Shown: piece by piece, positions 43,272-55,386 of the stretch
How the letters are laid out: each line of letters opens with the position of its first letter
Position numbering within the stretch: the stretch's first letter is position 1
DNA from: Coprinellus micaceus
Lineage: Eukaryota > Basidiomycota > Agaricomycetes > Agaricales > Psathyrellaceae
Assembly (NCBI GenBank): GCA_951394405.1
Contig: OX596335.1
Location: forward strand, 3,596,001 to 3,660,000
Direction: 5' to 3'
Length of the DNA: 64,000 nucleotides
Position numbers and translations under genes: made by a program
Notes under the pieces: model-generated
What the model was told of the DNA's origin: nothing
Databases searched by the model: none
What the model saw: only the letters and a program-made list of their open reading frames with translations

Positions 43272-46200
43272 ATGTGGGAGCGCACTTTGCAAGATCTCAT
43301 TCGGGGTTTGCGCGCCAACAAGAAGGATGAGTCCAAGTTCATCGCCAAGGCGGTGGATGAGATTCGCCAGGAGATCAAGACTGACGATATGGAGCTCAAG
43401 GCGGGGGCGGTTATGAAGCTAACCTATGTGCGTGGCGTGCAGTATGGGGGGCGAATATACTGATACTAGTGCGTAGCTCGACATGCTGGGATATGATATT
43501 AGCTGGGCCTCATTCCATGTCGTGGAAGTCATGTCGTCGCCCAGAGCGCACCTGAAGAGTGTCGGCTACTTGGGAGCAATCCAGTCGTTCACCGAGGATA
43601 CCGACGTCCTCATGCTCACTACGAACCTGCTCAAGAAAGTTAGTAGTCCTCTTTTACCAAATGCTCGGCAATTCATGGAATCCTTAGGATTTGAGCTCTA
43701 CGCCGACAGATATCGCCATTACACTCAACGGTCTCTCCCATATCGTCACATACGACCTTGCACGAGACCTGGCACCCGAACTCATTGCCATGTTGAACCA
43801 CTCGAGGCCGCATATACGAAAGCGAGCCATCTTGGCAACGTACAAGATGTTGATGAAATACCCCGAGGCTATTCCTCAAGCACGGCAGAGGCTGGAAGAG
43901 AAGCTTGAGGACCCAGACCCTTGTGAGTTTGTGTGCGCGGAATTATCATACCAATGACTCACTTCACAACACGTCTAGCTGTCGTTGCTGCAACCGTCAA
44001 CGTTCTCTGTGAACTGGCTCGCAAGAGCCCGCAGGACTATCTTTCACTCGCACCCCAGCTTTTCCACCTTCTTACAACGTCGTCCAATAACTGGATGCTG
44101 ATCAAGATCATAAAGCTGGTATGTGACCCCGCCAATGAACTATCGGCAGTGTGTACTGACGCACACGTAGTTTGGATCCCTATGCCCTCACGAACCTCGC
44201 CTAGTGAAGAAATTACAAGCGCCAATAACCGAGCTGATCACGACGACGCCCGCGATTTCGTTACTCTACGAATGTGTGCACACCTGTATCATTGGAGGGA
44301 TGCTAGAGGAAAACGGCGGAAGTGCACTTGCGAAGACGTGCGTCTCGAAACTTGCGGCTTTCATTCAGGATCCCGACCAGAACCGTGAGTCGCTCCTTGG
44401 TTCACTTATTCCGCTGGACTGATGATATGCGTCTGTCCAGTGAAGTATATCGCGCTGCTTGCCATGACGAAGATTGTTCCATCGCATCCCTACCTGGTCG
44501 CAGAGTACCAGGACACGATCCTCCAAAGCGTTGGCGATCAGGACATCAGCATTCGAATGCGTGCTCTGGATCTTGTGTCTGCAATGGTGTGCCCTATTAG
44601 CCGCCTTTTCAGCTCATCACACTGAACGGCTCTTCCAGGTCAACCAAAGCAACCTCCAATCCCTCGTCCAGCAACTCCTCACCCACCTCGTCCCCGAATC
44701 ATCCACAGACATGCGTTCCGCCACCCAATCTCTCCAGCAATCGACTGCCGGTACTTCCGCAGCCACTGACCTCACCTCTCCCACCAAATCCCCTGCCTAC
44801 CGGCTGACTCTAGCACAACGCATTCTCGACATGTGCTCCCACAACACCTACGAGAACGTAACGAACTTCGAGTGGTACATCTCTGTCCTGGTCGACCTGG
44901 CTCACATATCCAACGTTGTCATTGGTCCGCAGCTGCGGGATCAGTTGGTGGATGTCGCGAGCCGTGTAAGGGCGGCGAGGGGGTACGCTGTGCGGGTTAC
45001 GCATACTCTGCTCACAGACGATGGGCTGCTAAGAAATGCGCATGACCCCAAGTCATGCTCTGAGGTGCTCTTCGCGGCTGCGTGGATTTGCGGGGAGTAT
45101 TGCCAGGAGCTGCAAGAGCCGCAGAAAGTCATCCCGTTCCTTCTCCAACAGGAAGTCTCCAGCCTCTCACCTGATGTGATAGCGGTTTATATCCAAGCTA
45201 CTGTCAAGATTTTTGGATATTGGTCTTCTGAGCTGGCTGAACGGTGGGACGATGACCATCTACCTGAGGCTCGTCGGCTCGTGGAGATCATTTTAGTTCG
45301 AATGACGGAGTTTGCGAAGAGTGCACACGTCGAGGTGCAGGAGCGGGTGAGTGTCTCTTTTCGACAGCCCAATCACAGACCTAAATTATTGCATGTAGGC
45401 TGCCAACTCCCTCGAGTTATTTACCTTCATCGCTGCAGACCTCAACAACTTCAAACCTTCGCGCTCACCATCGCATCACGACCCCTCATCTTCCACCGGA
45501 GGCTTCGACTCCGACCCCATCGCCTTCCCCAAGAGTCTCTTCCTCATCCAGCCCCTGTTCTCCAGCCACGAGCTCAATCCCGTTGCCGCAAGTGCGCAGT
45601 CCATGGTCCCCATTCCTGATGGCCTTGACCTCGACGAGTGGTTTGTTCCCCCGACTCCCGAACCGGTGTTGGAACGCGCGGAGCCTGGAGAGAAGCAGAA
45701 GAAGAAGAGTAAGAAGGGGAAGGAGAAGCAGGTGAACGGGGGGAAGAGGGAGAAGACAGGGAAGAAGGCGGCGAAGGATGTATCGTTGGACGTTCCCAGT
45801 GGGGAGACGTTGACGCCCGTTTATGACGAGGCGGAGAGTCTTGAAGACATTGCTGAACGCGAGAGGGTAAGCGGTCCATATCCAAGCATATTTCACAGTT
45901 CTTCGTTTCTAATTATTGTTGCAATATACACAGCGCAAAGCGGAGAGACTCGAACAACTCAAAGATGACCCCTACTATATTGTCGACGACCGTCCCAAAG
46001 CCCTCTTCGCCCAAGAGGTGGATTCAATCCCCGTCGTCCGGCTAGACGACATGCCCCCTCCTGAGCCTAGCATTGCTGACGTCCGTCTCTCCTCGTTGCG
46101 CGCGGCAGCGCAGCCGAGTTCGGGTCCCGTATCATTCATCATCGAAAGAGAGGGCGAGATGCCCGAAGGCGCAACAACCCGTCCATCACCCTCAACACAA

Positions 46201-46446
46201 TTACTCTCCGCACAGTATTCTAATACCACCCCTCCTCTACTACAATCAGGAAGCTCAAACTCAGCGTCAGGATCGCTGCATGGGTCGCACTCCCCTTACG
46301 CTACTCCCGTATTGTCGTTCCAGCAATACGATGCCCCAGAGAGCGAGTTGCCGACTGCGACACCGGAACCGATCAAGGTCGTGAGGTCGAAGAAGGCGGG
46401 TACGAAGAAGAAGAGACGGACTAAGGGGGCGGACTTGGATAGTTAG
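43272..46446 (+). CDS. APL5: AP-3 adaptor complex subunit delta
   Basis: Large adaptin of AP-3, which sorts cargo from Golgi/endosomes to the vacuole. Exons 43272-43427, 43477-43638, 43688-43922, 43979-44118, 44171-44384, 44441-44586, 44639-45346, 45399-45866, 45934-46446; 913 aa. Typical adaptin start MWERTLQDLIRGLRANKKDESKF and HEAT-like helices: GYDISWASFHVVEVMSS, HSRPHIRKRAILATYKMLMKYPEA, NNWMLIKIIKLFGSLCPHEPRLVKKL, GDQDISIRMRALDLVSAMV. After the trunk comes a Lys/Glu-rich hinge with a KKKSKKGKEKQ stretch and a C-terminal basic segment SKKAGTKKKRRTKG. Delta is identified by the trunk ending followed by charged repeats (RKAERLEQLKDDPYYI) rather than an ear domain. Confidence 0.94.
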
Positions 46447-46736
46447 AGCCACTGCCCTCGAAGCTGGGTAGGGGATGGTGATGCAAATCGTCCGTGGATT
46501 AGCTGCATATTATCTTAATGTTACATTCATATTGTAGTGCGAAGAGGGAGAGGAGGAACGTGGTTTACAGGGTACAATGTGAGAGGCCGCAAAAACTCCT
46601 ATGTAGCAAGGATAGAGCTTAGATGGGTCGAAAACGAGACAGATGCCGCTGAAGATGGAAAGTGGACCGCCATTGCTGGGGACGAGTAGTGGGTAACATC
46701 GATGATGAGGTATGAAAGTATTGTACTAGCGAAGGT

Positions 46737-48993
46737 TCATCGAGGAGGCTCGTCGACTCTCTCGACAGAGTCGACGATCTCGTTGACAAGTTCCTCCGTA
46801 ACTCCAGGGATGATCCTCTCTGCTTCTGTAAACGCCCGTTGCAGCGCACTCAATGCTATCCTGGCTTCTTGCGTCGCAACTCGAGGGAAGAGCTACGAAA
46901 GGACAGTTATGAGACAGAATCCTAGCTTCGCAAGAAAAGATTGAAAACTGACCGAAGCGATAGCGGGTAGGATAACAGAATCCAACATCGTAGTGTCCGA
47001 AAGATCGTCTTCCAACTGCAAATCGTCTATCTTATCATGGACAGCAGACACCTTTGAAGGGTATGCGTCCTCGTAGGTATCATCATAATCCTCATACTCA
47101 TCCGACGGCTCTCGATGCACCTGTTGCGTTCGATGCCGCTCTGTTTGGCGGGTATTCGATCCCGCTCTCGGAGTCTGGTGCTCTGGCACCGCGTTCATAT
47201 GACGCACAGTGCTGGGTTCGTACCGACCGGATGCATGCGATTTCGAGGGTGACGGAGGACCTTGAGGGAGACGACTGTCGGGTCTGGCTGTTGACGTTGA
47301 CTCATAGCTGTGGTTGGTGGACGTCGTTGGAGAGCGCCTGGCTTTGGACTCGGAGAACTGCCCTGATGTGGGGGAAAGATCGTTTTCCCAGGTCAAGGGA
47401 GGTCCTCCTGCCGCCCGGACGGAGCCTCGACCAATTGTCCTGCCTGCATGGCGAACAGTCCCAAAATCCCACAGGTCGTCGGGTTCGCCGTTAGCATCGC
47501 TGCAATCCAGACCATATTAATGGCTGTGCTGTAAAACTGTTTGGAATTAACTCACTCTTCTGGCTCTCTTACGCGTTTGTCGTCGTCATCGTGACCCCCT
47601 CCGCCCTGTGCTTTCCATTGTTCATGTCGTTCAATGAGCTCAGTAAGATAATTTGTCTTTTTGGCCATTCGAACAAACTTATGCTTCAACAGATCCCGAG
47701 CAGATGGGCGCTAGACGAAAGGCATCATTCATAAAAGGTGTCTCGTGTTGATAACACAGCACTGACCTCCTTTGGATCCCTCTGAAGGCATAATGACACA
47801 AACTCCTTGAAGTTCTTGGAGAAATTGCCCTCGAGCGTTGGAGGCGGATTCTTCGGAATAAGGAATAGGACCTATTACCAATCTCAGTGAGCCAAGTAGC
47901 CCAATTCCCGACGGTGACGGGTGTTAATTACCTTCATTGGGTGGAGTTCTGCATAAGGCGGTTCGCCTTTAGCCAATTCGATGGCCGTAATGCCCAGGCT
48001 CCAGATATCCGCCTTGTGGTCATACCCACTCTGTTTAATGACCTCTGGGGACATCCAGTAAGGGGTTCCAACAAACGTGTTCTTCTTGGCGGACAGGGTT
48101 CCAGAAAGCTGGCCAGATACACCAAAATCCGCGAGTTTTACGTCACCCCCTGCAGAAAGCAGGATGTTGGCGGCTATTGATGGATTAATTGAATAGACAC
48201 AGCTTCGCCTGAACTGTTTCCATACCTTTGATATCTCGGTGAAGCTTGCCCTCTGTGTGAAGGTATTCGAGGCCACGCAGGAGTTCTCTGCAGATGATGG
48301 CAATGTATTCTTCTCTGAAAACGCCAGGCTTCATCTGCGTTCCAATGTTAGTAACGCGGAGGTTCGAGGGATGTGTGGTAACGTACCAAATCAGAACACG
48401 AGCCACCTGAGCAATACCTGCCATTCTCATTGAGACACTTCATCTCAAGTCCTCGAAACAGGGCAAAACTCACTCCATGACAATCCACAAATGAGATCCC
48501 TTCAGATACGAGCCATGATACCTATGCCAGAGCGACCGTTCAGTGCGTACTTCCTCAAAATTTCGGACCGAACAAGACGAACTTGGTGACATGTGGTGAA
48601 TCCAGCTGGGACAGGATCTGGATTTCTTGTTGGATGTCTTCAATCTCATCCTCTGCACTCTCAAGATCAATGATCTTGATAGCTACGGTCTTTTGTGTTC
48701 GTTTGTCATAGCTGAAAGTTCAAGGGAGGCGGTTGATGAGCTATGAGAATGAGAGTAAAGAATATGCGACCGCTGGGACACCCACCCCTTGTACACTTCT
48801 CCGAATGATCCCTTGCCTAGTGCGCATATAGAAATGTTAGGCAGGATCCCCTTGGAGGAATTGGGAGCTGTGATCACGCACCAATCCTATCCTGCTTCAC
48901 GTAGAACTCCTCAGGGTCTTGGTGTCGCGAATCCTAGTCACCACGCCAGATCTCAGCCGATCTCCCCATTCTGCACGTTGAATAACTTGCCAT
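46737..48993 (-). CDS. Ste20-family protein kinase (germinal-centre kinase, Nak1/Kic1/Sid1-like)
   Basis: Ser/Thr kinase, probably of the MOR/morphogenesis or septation pathway. Exons: 48987-48993, 48882-48917, 48786-48816, 48583-48711, 48474-48521, 48387-48417, 48226-48334, 47932-48173, 47767-47871, 47556-47710, 46953-47499, 46737-46892; 531 aa. The kinase domain starts at once: [15 protein letters not shown], then [43 protein letters not shown] and [10 protein letters not shown] (GCK III signature). The C-terminal half is Ser/Pro/Arg/Asp-rich with an acidic block [13 protein letters not shown], then a helical end ([21 protein letters not shown]). The first coding exon is only 7 nt with a weak donor (GTTATT), so the exact start is the least certain part; the kinase core is secure. 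Confidence 0.9.
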
Positions 48994-49852
48994 TGCTCGA
49001 TAACCGCCGTTGTCGTGCTGTTCGGATATGAACTAGTCTCGACGTCGCGTTGCAGGGGCTCGAGGTGCCCCGAAGCTGCCAGCCGCCGTCCAGACAACCC
49101 TGGAGTTCGCGAATGAAAGACTAAGCCACATTGGCCGCGTTTAAATGCTGCGAAGTGCACATACTCTGGGTATAGGGGTGATGAGGCGAGGGAGAGGGAA
49201 GGACGGCCTGGAACTGAGTTGGTTGAGAGCAATGCCCTGTGACCCTTGAATGGGGTTGTATTGCTGCCTTTTTGGGAGACAGGGGCTCATCACCATTTAC
49301 GTTTGCTCCGCCGTTCTACTGCGATGAAACACAATGCCCAAGGCATACAACGGGAGTCTCGCATTTTATTTAGGAATAGGTTGTAGACTGCCCAGCCAGT
49401 CTTTCCCCAGTTATGCACGTAGATCTAAAGAACCCCCGAGGCCCTAGATCTTCCTGTTCGCAGACGCCATGCGGCTTGTAAGAGGTAGCCTGACTGAGTT
49501 ATCCTCTGAAAGCGCCCAATAGGCGCTTTCCATGAAGATACCTCCACAGCATCCGAAATTTCTATTTTCAAGGATCCTGTCGTTCGCTGGGCATGTTCGG
49601 CGATGAGGCATCCGGCTGTTCAATTTCACGATACTAACAGAAGGTCACGGGGCTACTAGTAGGAAGTGGATTTGGGCAAAGGAGAGCCTGAGAAGTATTA
49701 AAGCTTCGTATTGTAATGAACTTTCAGCCTTCCACCCTGGGTTTCATGAGTTTCATGACACCAGGATGAACTAAACGTTCGGTCAGAAAAGAATTTTCGC
49801 AGAGAGGAGATGGAGGATACCAATTGCATTAAAGAGTGGGATGGCCTGTCGC
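48994..49852. other. Intergenic, CDF 3' end to kinase promoter
   Basis: About 860 bp between two minus-strand genes. Contains only short ORFs (e.g. 49444-49629, minus) without recognisable features. Probably 5' leader of the kinase gene and 3' flank of the transporter. Confidence 0.45.
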
Positions 49853-51808
49853 CTACACCGGAGATTTAGGAGGTTTTCGATGTTCCTAAACAATAGTCAG
49901 CGGGAGAAGCGAAGAGAGATGGAAAGTGGCGAACCGGGTAGTGACTTGTTTCGTAATCCACGTGCACAAATGCACGCTCGACGTTCGGCAGAACCTCAAT
50001 CTTATCCTGGAGCTGTTGACTGAGGTCGTGTGCCTTCCAGAGAGGGGTATTTTCGTCCATGACAATGTCGACCTCGACAAAGTAATCCTAGGTAGATGAC
50101 GGCGTCCAGTACCAGGCACGACATGCAGAGAATCTGTACTCACAGGTCCGCTGTGATAGGCCCGGACGGTGTCAACTTTCGTGATGTCTTCGTGGAATGT
50201 AGCAACTTTGTAGATGATGAGTTGAAGAAAGTCGTGAGGGGCTGACTTGCCAGCAAGGTATCCGAATTCTGTGTGGACGGTTCTGGTCCAGGAGATGATG
50301 ATGCCCATAGCAATCTGGTCGTTATATATCAGCCCGCGGATGCATGCCTGGCGGACAACAACCCACGATGAGCGCCCCCATAGGATCCAACCCTAGAGTA
50401 GAAAAGTGAGTGGGGGACGTCTAAGCGGGACTGGATAGACAACGTACACCACCGAAGTTTACTCCCACCACAGGACATCAGAATACCGAAGCTGTTGATA
50501 TAGAGGTCGTTCCGATGGTCCTCCCAAAGAACCTGAACCTGGCTCGAGTGCTTCCGAATAGAGAAACTGTACAGGAACAGCAAGAATTTGACCGCTGCAA
50601 CGAGAGAGGGGTAAGCCGTCGAAGCTGGCGCTTGCAGGGTTCTTAAAACCTACCCAAAGCGACGGCGACAGCTATTATCGAAGGCAAATGGAATTTACCC
50701 AGTTCATCGTTCTCTTTCTGGACGATAGAGGTGATAGATTCGACTACCACCACGAGATTGACCGACCCCATTCTAGGTAGGGATAGTCGTCAGCGCGGCA
50801 ACGGAGAGCTGACTGGGCCCACACGCACAAGAAGCCTACACATGCGCAAGTCAGAGAAATTCACGACCGGCTAGAGGGAATGTTGTGCACACCGTATATC
50901 ACATTCCCGATAGTCTCGAGACGCGCGCCACCGACGGGCCATTTGCTGGTATCCAATTGTGCCGCCTTACGGTGTAGCCAGAAAAGAAGGACATTGGCGC
51001 CGATGTCGAAGACCGCATCAATAGCGGTAGCCAAAAGTGAAAGGGATGCAGAGGAGATCGCAGCATATACTGCAGTATTCTCAGCCTTCTCTCGACCTTA
51101 TTGTTAGGCACGTTCGCTTACGTTGAATGATGCAGAGGGCGAAGTTGGCGTACAGACTAGCATAGACGGCAATCTTGACCTGTTTAGCGCCCAGATAAGC
51201 ATAAGATTGGAGGAAGCCGCTGGTGCAATGGACCCCTACCGAAAGGCGTGCCGCCTCTTCTTCCGCTTGTGCATCTTCCGTATGAGCTTCCATAGGCTTC
51301 AGCATGGACTCGATAAGCTATATTTGAAGAGTTAGATGTTCATATGGCGTCTCTTGAAACAAATAGAGATACAGCTGCACCTCATTCTGGCGCCTATGGT
51401 GCGAAGCCAGGCTGTGCCCTCTGTTGCGTAAACGGAGCCTCGCGAGCTCTTCTTTCGTCACAATTCCACTCGATAGCTGGTAGGGGTCATCAGGAAGATC
51501 GGTTGAAGATCCTGCTTCTACGCTATTCTCGCGTTCAGAAGCCAAAGCTGGTACCACTATCTCGGGGTCAACCTGTTACGATGATTTGTGGGTGCCGTTG
51601 AGAGACCATCAGTGCCAAGACCGACACAAAACGGTGGCCACGCTACCTCTGACGATCCAGGTGAGCTCTTGGGCGAACCTCCTGCTCCAGAATCCCTCTG
51701 AGTTGTCACTGCCATGTAACTTCGAGACTCATGAGTGAGTAAGGGGGATCTCTGTGAGGGACCCAGAACAGCGGCATCGCGCTCTGTACCGGTATGCCGG
51801 GTACCCAT
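49853..51808 (-). CDS. Cation diffusion facilitator transporter (Mn/Fe/Zn efflux type)
   Basis: Proton-coupled export of divalent metals; the subgroup resembles fungal Mn-type CDF proteins. Exons: 51647-51808, 51381-51572, 51317-51240, 51122-51179, 50893-51069, 50829-50835, 50654-50772, 50448-50594, 50367-50392, 50144-50314, 49935-50087, 49853-49885; 440 aa. A soluble N-terminus of ~140 residues is followed by membrane helices: VKIAVYASLYANFALCII, the metal-site helix with IDAVFDIGANVLLFW (DxxxD), GFLMGSVNLVVVVESI, AVAVALAVKFLLFLYSF, WEDHRNDLYINSFGIL (second metal site), and MGALIIAMGIIISW. A cytosolic domain ends in VERAFVHVDYETSH. Sixth exon is 7 nt. The start is fixed by an in-frame TAG two codons upstream. 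Confidence 0.92.
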
Positions 51809-52673
51809 CTCCAACTAAGATAAGTAGCACGCTGGGTGCAATAGAACACTTCGACTAGTACGACGACGAGTTGCTGAGGGAAATAGTCACCTTGAATCCC
51901 TGTGAGAGAGAAACTAGACGCCGCGAGATGCTGCGTGGAGGATGACAAGCTGTGATGTTTTTTCTCTCGTTTGGGCCGGCATAACGTTCAGGCCCCGCCA
52001 TCACTGGATCCTCGTCTAGCTGCCAGTGGACTTTGCTCTGGCCTTCGCCACGACGGACGAATGGGGGCGAAAGACGAGGATATGGCCAGTCTCTTGCTGA
52101 TGTTGGGCTTGCTGGGCCTCGTATTGTGAGTAATACCCTCTGTCTTCGAATTCAACACTGATGGTCTTCAAGAGCTGCGGCTCTGTTCTGGTGCTTGCTG
52201 TCTTCCTGCATGGGGGCTTCGATTCTCGAAGGGTTCTCCAACCTTTGGGACTACGTGAGGCTGGCCTCGCAATACGACAGGATGAGTGCGGCGCGCAGGG
52301 GAAGAATGTATCGCGAGGACGGCGAGCTCTGGGAGATGGAACATCGAGGAAGAGTTCGGTAGCGCCCATGCCGTCGGTCCCATGCTTGCCCTTTCGAAAC
52401 TCCTTTCTCGATGTCCAAGAGTCTTCTTATCCAATACGCAGCTCGCATTGGGCCATTTGGACCACGCCCGGTACGATGACGCTCACAAGCCACTCCGCAT
52501 TGCAATCCCAACTGTGATCGAGGGGTTCCTCATACTCTCCTATTTGCTGTTAAATACCTTCCATCCTCCAGGCGAGACAAGATTCCCCATCTTCGATACA
52601 ACTCCCCATACCCTGTCTGCCGTGCCTGGTAGCCCTTCAGACAGAATACCTCAAAAATCGATACACGTATAAA
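51809..52673. other. Intergenic, CDF promoter to secreted-protein gene
   Basis: About 865 bp between divergent genes. A minus-strand ORF at 52016-52369 (117 codons) has no recognisable family and no convincing splice partner. A TAAATA lies at 52551-52556, about 120 bp before the next start. Confidence 0.4.
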
Positions 52674-53534
52674 ATGAAGATCCCCTCCAGCTCCTCAGTC
52701 ATCCTTACGACACTGGCCATTTCCTCATCCTCAGCATCGCTTGCAGCACCGACAGGCGAAGTTCAGAACACTGGTTCATCGCTCCAACATCCCCATGCTC
52801 GTCAAGCTATGGACAACGAGGAAAAGGCAGACGCCCACATGATGGAGAGAGACTTGGGTAAGTCACGAGGTCCACTTTATCTTCCAGACAGCCCCCTTAT
52901 GTTGAGCCTGAACGCAGGGGGTAATGTGTTGGAAGCCCGAGAGGGGGCTATCCTCTCAGACATTCTGAGCTCGCTTCCAGTGGTGGGCCCATTGATCAAG
53001 CCACTCCTCCTCAACGAGTGCCCAGATCCCAACAGTGCTCAAGCCGCCAGCTCCGACCCGGCGGCGCTCCAGAGACTTCAAGACGCTGTCGGCACGGTCT
53101 CGAGTGCCTTAACGGGCCTCATGCCCACCGGCGTTCCCGTCGCAGGTCTCCCACTCCCCGTTCCGAGTGGCATGCCCGATGCTCCGGGAGGGACGCCCGC
53201 CGGTGCCATTCCCATCTTTGGGGCCAAAGGCGTCGACGGTGACTCCGACCCTAGCAGCCCCGCCGCTTCCCCTTCAGACGCTCTCTCTCCTGGCCCTGCT
53301 GATCCTTCGGGTGGTCCCTCCCCCGACGCTGCCGCGGCAGCCGACCCCTCCGACGGCGGTTCCTTCCTTATCTCCCCCACCACAACCATTGCGAACGCTG
53401 AGGAAGCAACCCCTGCTCCCCAAGACCCAGACTACTTATCCCCCGGTGATGCAGGGACTCCCACATCTCCTGGAGTGCCATCTGGTCCTCCCAACACCCC
53501 CGTCCCAGTTAATTCCACGCCTGCTTCTGACTAA
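52674..53534 (+). CDS. Predicted secreted Pro/Ser/Asp-rich protein
   Basis: Not recognised. A signal peptide is visible (ILTTLAISSSSASLA, then APTGEV). The first half is moderately complex, with a hydrophobic stretch AILSDILSSLPVVGPLIKPLLL; the second half is dominated by Pro, Ser, Gly, Ala and Asp (for example SPGPADPSGGPSPDAAAAA) and ends VPVNSTPASD. There are no cysteines beyond one or two and no membrane anchor. As a single ORF it is 286 aa. A well-formed intron (52858-52917: GTAAGT donor, GCAG acceptor, 60 nt, in frame, no stop) would shorten it to 266 aa. It may be a cell-wall or extracellular-matrix protein; that is a guess. Confidence 0.7.
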   Translation: MKIPSSSSVILTTLAISSSSASLAAPTGEVQNTGSSLQHPHARQAMDNEEKADAHMMERDLGKSRGPLYLPDSPLMLSLNAGGNVLEAREGAILSDILSSLPVVGPLIKPLLLNECPDPNSAQAASSDPAALQRLQDAVGTVSSALTGLMPTGVPVAGLPLPVPSGMPDAPGGTPAGAIPIFGAKGVDGDSDPSSPAASPSDALSPGPADPSGGPSPDAAAAADPSDGGSFLISPTTTIANAEEATPAPQDPDYLSPGDAGTPTSPGVPSGPPNTPVPVNSTPASD

Positions 53535-53910
53535 ATTTGAAGATCCCTTATGGAGGATCCCAAGATGTACTGGCTACTGTGTTGCATGTACGTTTCATCT
53601 GTATAGGATTAAGTGTCGTTGTCGTGGTATTGTACTCGAAACTCGTCTATCCTCATATTCGTCCCACTTTGTGCAAGGTCGCTATAAATTGGCATCTAGA
53701 ACTCAGATGAGTTACCCGGAGCGAAAGAGGACAAAAGCATGTCGCCTCGTGCGATGAATATCGATGAATTATGATACGTGTTTAACGTTTAATTAAAAAT
53801 TCTTGTGCACTGCACCGGAATCTCTTACATTAAGCGCCCAACCATCACTATATTTACAGCACCACGGAAAAGAATCAGTCGACCTGTAAACGGCCCTCTT
53901 CCTTTCTACC
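53535..53910. other. Intergenic, secreted-protein gene to F-box-like gene
   Basis: 376 bp, AT-richer than its surroundings, including a poly(T/A) stretch near 53785-53802. It holds the 3' UTR and the next promoter; nothing else seen. Confidence 0.45.
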
Positions 53911-55324
53911 ATGACGACCAACTTGAAGCGCAAGAAACCCCCCTCCACCAATGCCTCCCGGGCAGCCAAACGCCCCAGAGGCGCTGTGGATGCTCAGGCT
54001 CTCGTTCCGGCAATCGAGGGCTTGAAGGGGTTCAGCAAGCTGCCCGAAGAGCTTAACCGGGAGATTATCCGGTACTACCCATCGATAGACGACACTATTT
54101 ACAACGCAGAAGAGTCCCCTCGTGGAACAAGGACCACGAAACGGCGGCGGCGAACAGCATCCAGCGTGCATACCGGCGATGCACGGTGCCTTCCTCTTGC
54201 GTACCTAGACCGAACGGACACGTTGCGCGCGCTCCGCGCGACGTGTACAGCATACAGCGCCATCTTCCAGCCTCTTCTTTGGGAGAGCATGAACGTATGC
54301 TTCCCTTCTAGAAGGGCGGGTACCCAAGGGGGGAATCGAGCCCGCACGGAGCCTGCGTATAGAACAATAGGAGAAGCGTTATTCCGCAAATCTCAGGGCC
54401 TCCTGGAGAACCCTGGCTTGGCGGCTATGGTGAGGTATGTGCATGCTACACGGTGTTGCTAATTTCCGCTGTCCCTTCTCCACCTACCTCTTTTAAATCC
54501 GTCGTAAAATAAATGCTAACCACCCTGCATAAATTTCCCCTTTACCCCTTTCCAGGAATGTCAACGTTACCTTCACCAGATACAACATGGATGCTGCACT
54601 CCCAGCCTTCGCCCGTTGTCTGCGGCTCATGCCAAACCTTCGTACCATTCGTGTGCTGGATGCGAACCCGCAGATGCCCAACATTATTAAAAAGGCTTTC
54701 AACGACGATATTCTTCTTCCTAGTGTGCAGACGCTGATAATTCCTGCAGTATGCCACGAGCTCTTGAAACGCTGTCCCAATGTCGAGAGGGTGTGGTGCA
54801 ATCAGGGGGTCGGCAACAAGCTCGTTACGGTCATCCGAGACTCCTGCAAGCGTGTAGTTGAAGTCAAAGGGTTCCGATGCGAAGAAAGTCCCGATTATAT
54901 AAAACGTACGTTGCCACCCATTACTCTATCCAACCTCCCCGGGTGCTAATGCGGATCTCTACTCGCAGGGCTGGTCAGAGAATTGCCAAACCTCGAATTC
55001 CTCGAGCTGAACGCCCCACTTGCTCCGGTATGGTTGCGTCAAATTTGCCTGCACTTCACCCACCCACACAGCAGTCAGGACACGGTCACCCTCCTCGCAA
55101 ATCTCAAACAGTTGAGACGAGTGGACGTTCGCATTCCAAGGAATGGTCAAGACCTGGAAGACACTGCCGTGCAGCGCACTATTAGACAGGTAACGGCCGT
55201 CCTACACGCAATGTCGAAAGGAAAAGAGAGACAACTTAGGTTGGTCGCCCGATCCCCTGAGGGATCGGATGTTACTCTCCCATCCACAGACACTACAGTA
55301 GACGTAGATATGTGCTCGGAATAA
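53911..55324 (+). CDS. F-box-like / leucine-rich-repeat-like protein
   Basis: Exons 53911-54434, 54556-54905, 54969-55324; 409 aa. A basic nuclear-localisation-like N-terminus (NLKRKKPP; AAKRPRG) leads to an F-box-like segment: FSKLPEELNREIIRYYPSID, interrupted by an Arg-rich insert (TTKRRRRTASS), then TDTLRALRATCTAYSAIFQPLLWESM. The remainder has irregular leucine-rich units (LRLMPNLRTIRVLD; LLKRCPNVERVWC; VRELPNLEFLEL; LLANLKQLRRVDV), as in expanded basidiomycete F-box families that feed SCF ubiquitin ligases. The family assignment is moderate: the F-box is divergent and the target unknown. Confidence 0.72.
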
Positions 55325-55386
55325 CGGATAATAACAGGACTGCAGGACGGTCAAGGGCAGCCACTATCCTTATGTATTTATCCTAT

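Noticed and set aside
49444..49629. 61-codon minus-strand ORF between kinase and transporter genes
   Set aside because: Short, no similarity recognised, no conserved features.
52016..52369. 117-codon minus-strand ORF upstream of the secreted-protein gene
   Set aside because: No recognisable domain, no good ATG context or splice partner; listed only as part of the intergenic region.
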